Below, in pieces: positions 6,971 through 7,815 of a stretch of DNA of 7,815 nt. The notes beneath the pieces are model-generated. The model had not been told where the DNA came from, searched no databases, and was given only the letters and a program-made list of their open reading frames with translations. Origin of the DNA: CAZYPB01 sp964649265 (GTDB lineage: Archaea > Micrarchaeota > Micrarchaeia > Burarchaeales > JAKAKT01); NCBI GenBank assembly GCA_964649265.1, contig CAZYPB010000064.1, positions 1 through 7,815 of the forward strand. The letters run 5' to 3'. Made by a program: the position numbers and the translations under genes. Positions within the stretch are counted from its first letter, which is position 1; the number at the start of each line of letters is the position of its first letter.

Positions 6971-7594
6971 ATGAGAGGCTTACTCATTTGTTTGGAGGGC
7001 ATAGACGGTTCGGGGAAGGGCCACCAGATACACAAACTCCTCGAGGTGTCACCGGATGCCCAGTTATACCAGTATCCTGATAAGAACTGGGAGATAGGGA
7101 AAGCAATAGGCGCATTCCTAAAAAGGAAACTCAAACTAAACCCCACGCACCAGTTCTTCCTCTACCTTTCAGACATATACAAAGACCAAACAAAAATAGA
7201 AAATCAACTTGAGAGAGGCAAGATAATATTCCTTGATCGCTATATAACCTCGACAATCGCATACCAGGACGCATCCGGGTTTGATATGAAAAGAGGGATG
7301 TCGATAACAAGGGAACTCGGTTTCATAGAGCCAGATTTAACAGTTCTAATAGACGTTCATCCTGAGATATCTATCCGAAGAAAGAAAAAGCAGAATGGGA
7401 AACTTGAATTCTTCGAGAGAAAATCTTTTCTCCAAAAGGTAAGGCAAAATTTCCTCAAACTTAAAAAATCAGGGGTTTTCTCTAAGAAATGGCTTCTTGT
7501 CGATGGAAGCTTGTCTCCAGAGGATATTTCTGAGAGGATAAATGAGGAGATCTCATACATCCATGTAAACAAACATCTCGAGAAGATAATGTAA
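6971..7594 (+). CDS. tmk: Thymidylate (dTMP) kinase
   Basis: The enzyme phosphorylates dTMP to dTDP with ATP. The 207-residue protein starts directly with a P-loop, LEGIDGSGKGHQ (residues 8-19). The nucleoside part shows YPD (35-37), the DRY motif in FLDRYITSTIAYQ (87-99) and the core strand PDLTVLIDV (121-129). A basic lid segment follows (R136, R137, K138-K140). The P-loop lacks the Arg of yeast/human-type enzymes and the lid is basic, which fits the E. coli-like type II class. The P-loop is odd: after GK the usual Ser/Thr-Thr is Gly-His, whereas adenylate-kinase-type loops read GKGT. Another nucleoside monophosphate kinase role is possible, but DRY and PDLTVLIDV favour dTMP. It is divergent from pyrBI across 61 bp and is followed by a tRNA gene. 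Confidence 0.88.
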   Translation: MRGLLICLEGIDGSGKGHQIHKLLEVSPDAQLYQYPDKNWEIGKAIGAFLKRKLKLNPTHQFFLYLSDIYKDQTKIENQLERGKIIFLDRYITSTIAYQDASGFDMKRGMSITRELGFIEPDLTVLIDVHPEISIRRKKKQNGKLEFFERKSFLQKVRQNFLKLKKSGVFSKKWLLVDGSLSPEDISERINEEISYIHVNKHLEKIM

Positions 7595-7608
7595 AGAGAA
7601 AACACAAA

Positions 7609-7618
7609 CTTTTATTAA
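7609..7618 (+). promoter_or_regulatory. TATA-like element upstream of tRNA-Glu
   Basis: CTTTTATTAA lies 15 bp after the tmk stop and is centred about 31 bp before the first base of the tRNA at 7645. A start near 7639 would give a short 5' leader for RNase P to remove. The upstream AACACAAA is purine-rich and BRE-like. Confidence 0.45.
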
Positions 7619-7659
7619 CAGTTAAGCCCTTAATTATCCCCCATGCTCCAGTAGTCTAG

Positions 7660-7706
7660 TGACTCTTTTCGGCGATGCCAAAAGTATCAAGGAAAAGGTC
7701 GGACAA
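7660..7706 (+). other. Predicted D-loop intron of tRNA-Glu (47 nt, between positions 15 and 16)
   Basis: A central 4-bp helix, GTCT (7654-7657) with GGAC (7701-7704), is flanked by two 3-base bulges, AGT (7658-7660) and AAC (7705-7707). The intron-side helix is GAC-T-CTTTTC (7661-7670) with GAAAAG-GTC (7692-7700), one T bulged. Cutting after the second base of each bulge, as the archaeal splicing endonuclease does, gives this intron. No good outer exon helix is seen, so this is a relaxed motif. A competing internal hairpin, CTTTT-C-GGC with GCC-AAAAG, is possible. Confidence 0.7.
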
Positions 7707-7731
7707 CTCGGTCAAGGATGTTGGCCTTTCG

Positions 7732-7755
7732 CATCAGAATAAACCTGATAAAGAA
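7732..7755 (+). other. Anticodon-loop intron of tRNA-Glu (24 nt, canonical 37/38 site)
   Basis: This is a textbook bulge-helix-bulge. The outer helix is the anticodon stem TTGGC/GCCAA. The central helix is CTTT (7726-7729) with AAAG (7750-7753), the bulges are CGC (7730-7732) and AAA (7754-7756), and the intron helix is ATCAG/CTGAT around a 7-base loop. Splicing after the second bulge base on each side leaves a normal 7-base anticodon loop with anticodon TTC. Confidence 0.88.
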
Positions 7756-7776
7756 AGCCAATGACCCGGGTTCAAA

Positions 7777-7815
7777 ACGAAACCCCTTTCTTTTCGAAAA
7801 GAAAGGTTTTTCGAT
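7777..7815 (+). other. Predicted T-loop intron of tRNA-Glu (start approximate, 3' end off the window)
   Basis: After T-stem CCGGG and loop TTCAAA(A) the sequence does not return to CCCGG but enters a strong hairpin. The outer stem is CGAAA (7778-7782) with TTTCG (7809-7813); a CC/TT internal mismatch follows, then the inner palindrome at 7785-7806. The 5' splice site is probably after 7776 or 7777. The 3' site is not visible, so a bulge-helix-bulge cannot be confirmed. A broken tRNA or a split tRNA half are alternatives. Confidence 0.5.
7785..7806. repeat. Perfect 22-bp palindrome within the T-loop insert
   Basis: The half-site is CCTTTCTTTTC and the second half is its exact reverse complement, centred at 7795/7796. 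As RNA it can form a 9-bp stem capped by a UCGA tetraloop, extended by the outer CGAAA/TTTCG stem. The TTTTT at 7807-7811 follows it directly, so the arrangement also resembles a hairpin-plus-T-run terminator, though part of the T run is in the outer stem. Confidence 0.75.

Larger units (their letters stand above)
7645..7815 (+). tRNA. tRNA-Glu(UUC), interrupted by two or three introns; 3' end beyond the window
   Basis: Exon parts assemble as follows. Acceptor 5' strand GCTCCAG is 7645-7651; T8 and A9 follow. D-stem GTCT (7654-7657) pairs with GGAT (7716-7719) through two G-T pairs. After removal of 7660-7706 the D-loop is AGCTCGGTCAA, with the conserved GG. The anticodon stem is TTGGC (7721-7725) with GCCAA (7757-7761); after removal of 7732-7755 the loop is CTTTCGA, anticodon TTC. 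The variable loop is TGAC (7762-7765), then T-stem CCGGG (7766-7770) and TTCAAAA. U11-A24, U13-G22, A46 and the missing base 47 are known bacterial tRNA-Glu identity features. The expected T-stem 3' strand CCCGG and acceptor 3' strand CTGGAGC do not follow, so a third insert begins in the T-loop and the gene ends off the window. Confidence 0.82.

Noticed and set aside
6910..7146. Upstream extension of the pyrB reading frame to a start at 7146
   Set aside because: The frame is open, but the added residues are unlike any aspartate carbamoyltransferase N terminus, they overlap the well-supported thymidylate kinase gene on the other strand, and they run through the palindromic TATA box.
7645..7664. 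tRNA-Asp, suggested by the 5' sequence with TAGTCTAGTG
   Set aside because: The assembled anticodon loop is CTTTCGA (anticodon TTC), and the D-stem and variable loop match tRNA-Glu.
7785..7811. Intrinsic transcription terminator (hairpin plus T run) ending a gene
   Set aside because: It sits inside the T-loop of a tRNA whose 3' half has not yet appeared, part of the T run belongs to the outer stem, and archaea do not generally need such hairpins. It stays possible if the tRNA is broken.
7645..7815. 5' half of a trans-spliced split tRNA
   Set aside because: The sequence after the T-loop pairs with itself rather than offering a single-stranded GC-rich tail for another transcript, and a cis intron is simpler. 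It cannot be fully excluded without downstream sequence.
1..7815. CRISPR array, insertion sequence, toxin-antitoxin or defence genes
   Set aside because: No regularly spaced repeats, terminal inverted repeats, transposase-like or toxin-like frames were seen; nearly all the sequence is covered by recognisable housekeeping genes.

Overview
The window reads as a moderately AT-rich archaeal chromosome segment. Support for Archaea: a replicative family B DNA polymerase, a type II methionine aminopeptidase without N-terminal extension, a separate zinc-binding PyrI subunit beside PyrB, a two-domain Lrp/AsnC regulator, TATA boxes centred about 26-31 bp before several start codons (leaderless mRNAs), and a tRNA with bulge-helix-bulge introns. 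AGA/AGG arginine and ATA isoleucine codons are common. The lineage cannot be fixed from this window; a DPANN-type or deep euryarchaeal genome is a guess.

Layout, left to right. (1) 1-594, minus: the 5' part of an Lrp/AsnC-like regulator that runs off the left edge. (2) 595-697: AT-rich divergent promoter region. (3) 698-1432, plus: a class I methyltransferase resembling glycine N-methyltransferase. (4) 1469-3967, plus: family B DNA polymerase with all exonuclease and polymerase motifs and no intein. (5) 4010-4672, plus: HAD-family phosphatase, followed after 4 bp by (6) map, 4677-5564. (7) Converging on map, and sharing a CTAG stop with it, is the minus-strand operon pyrB-pyrI (6909 to 5561), encoding aspartate carbamoyltransferase. 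(8) Divergent from pyrB across 61 bp is a thymidylate kinase gene, 6971-7594; one palindromic TATA box lies between the two. (9) From 7645 to the right edge is a tRNA-Glu(UUC) gene broken by a 47-nt D-loop insert, a 24-nt intron at the canonical 37/38 position, and a third insert beginning in the T-loop that is cut by the window end.

The right half has a pyrimidine theme: PyrBI makes carbamoyl aspartate at the head of UMP synthesis, and thymidylate kinase acts late, on the way to dTTP, a polymerase substrate. Most genes are conserved housekeeping genes. I see no defence system, mobile element or CRISPR array. The most notable item is the multi-intron tRNA-Glu; its 3' end lies outside the window, so the third intron and the gene's integrity are predictions.
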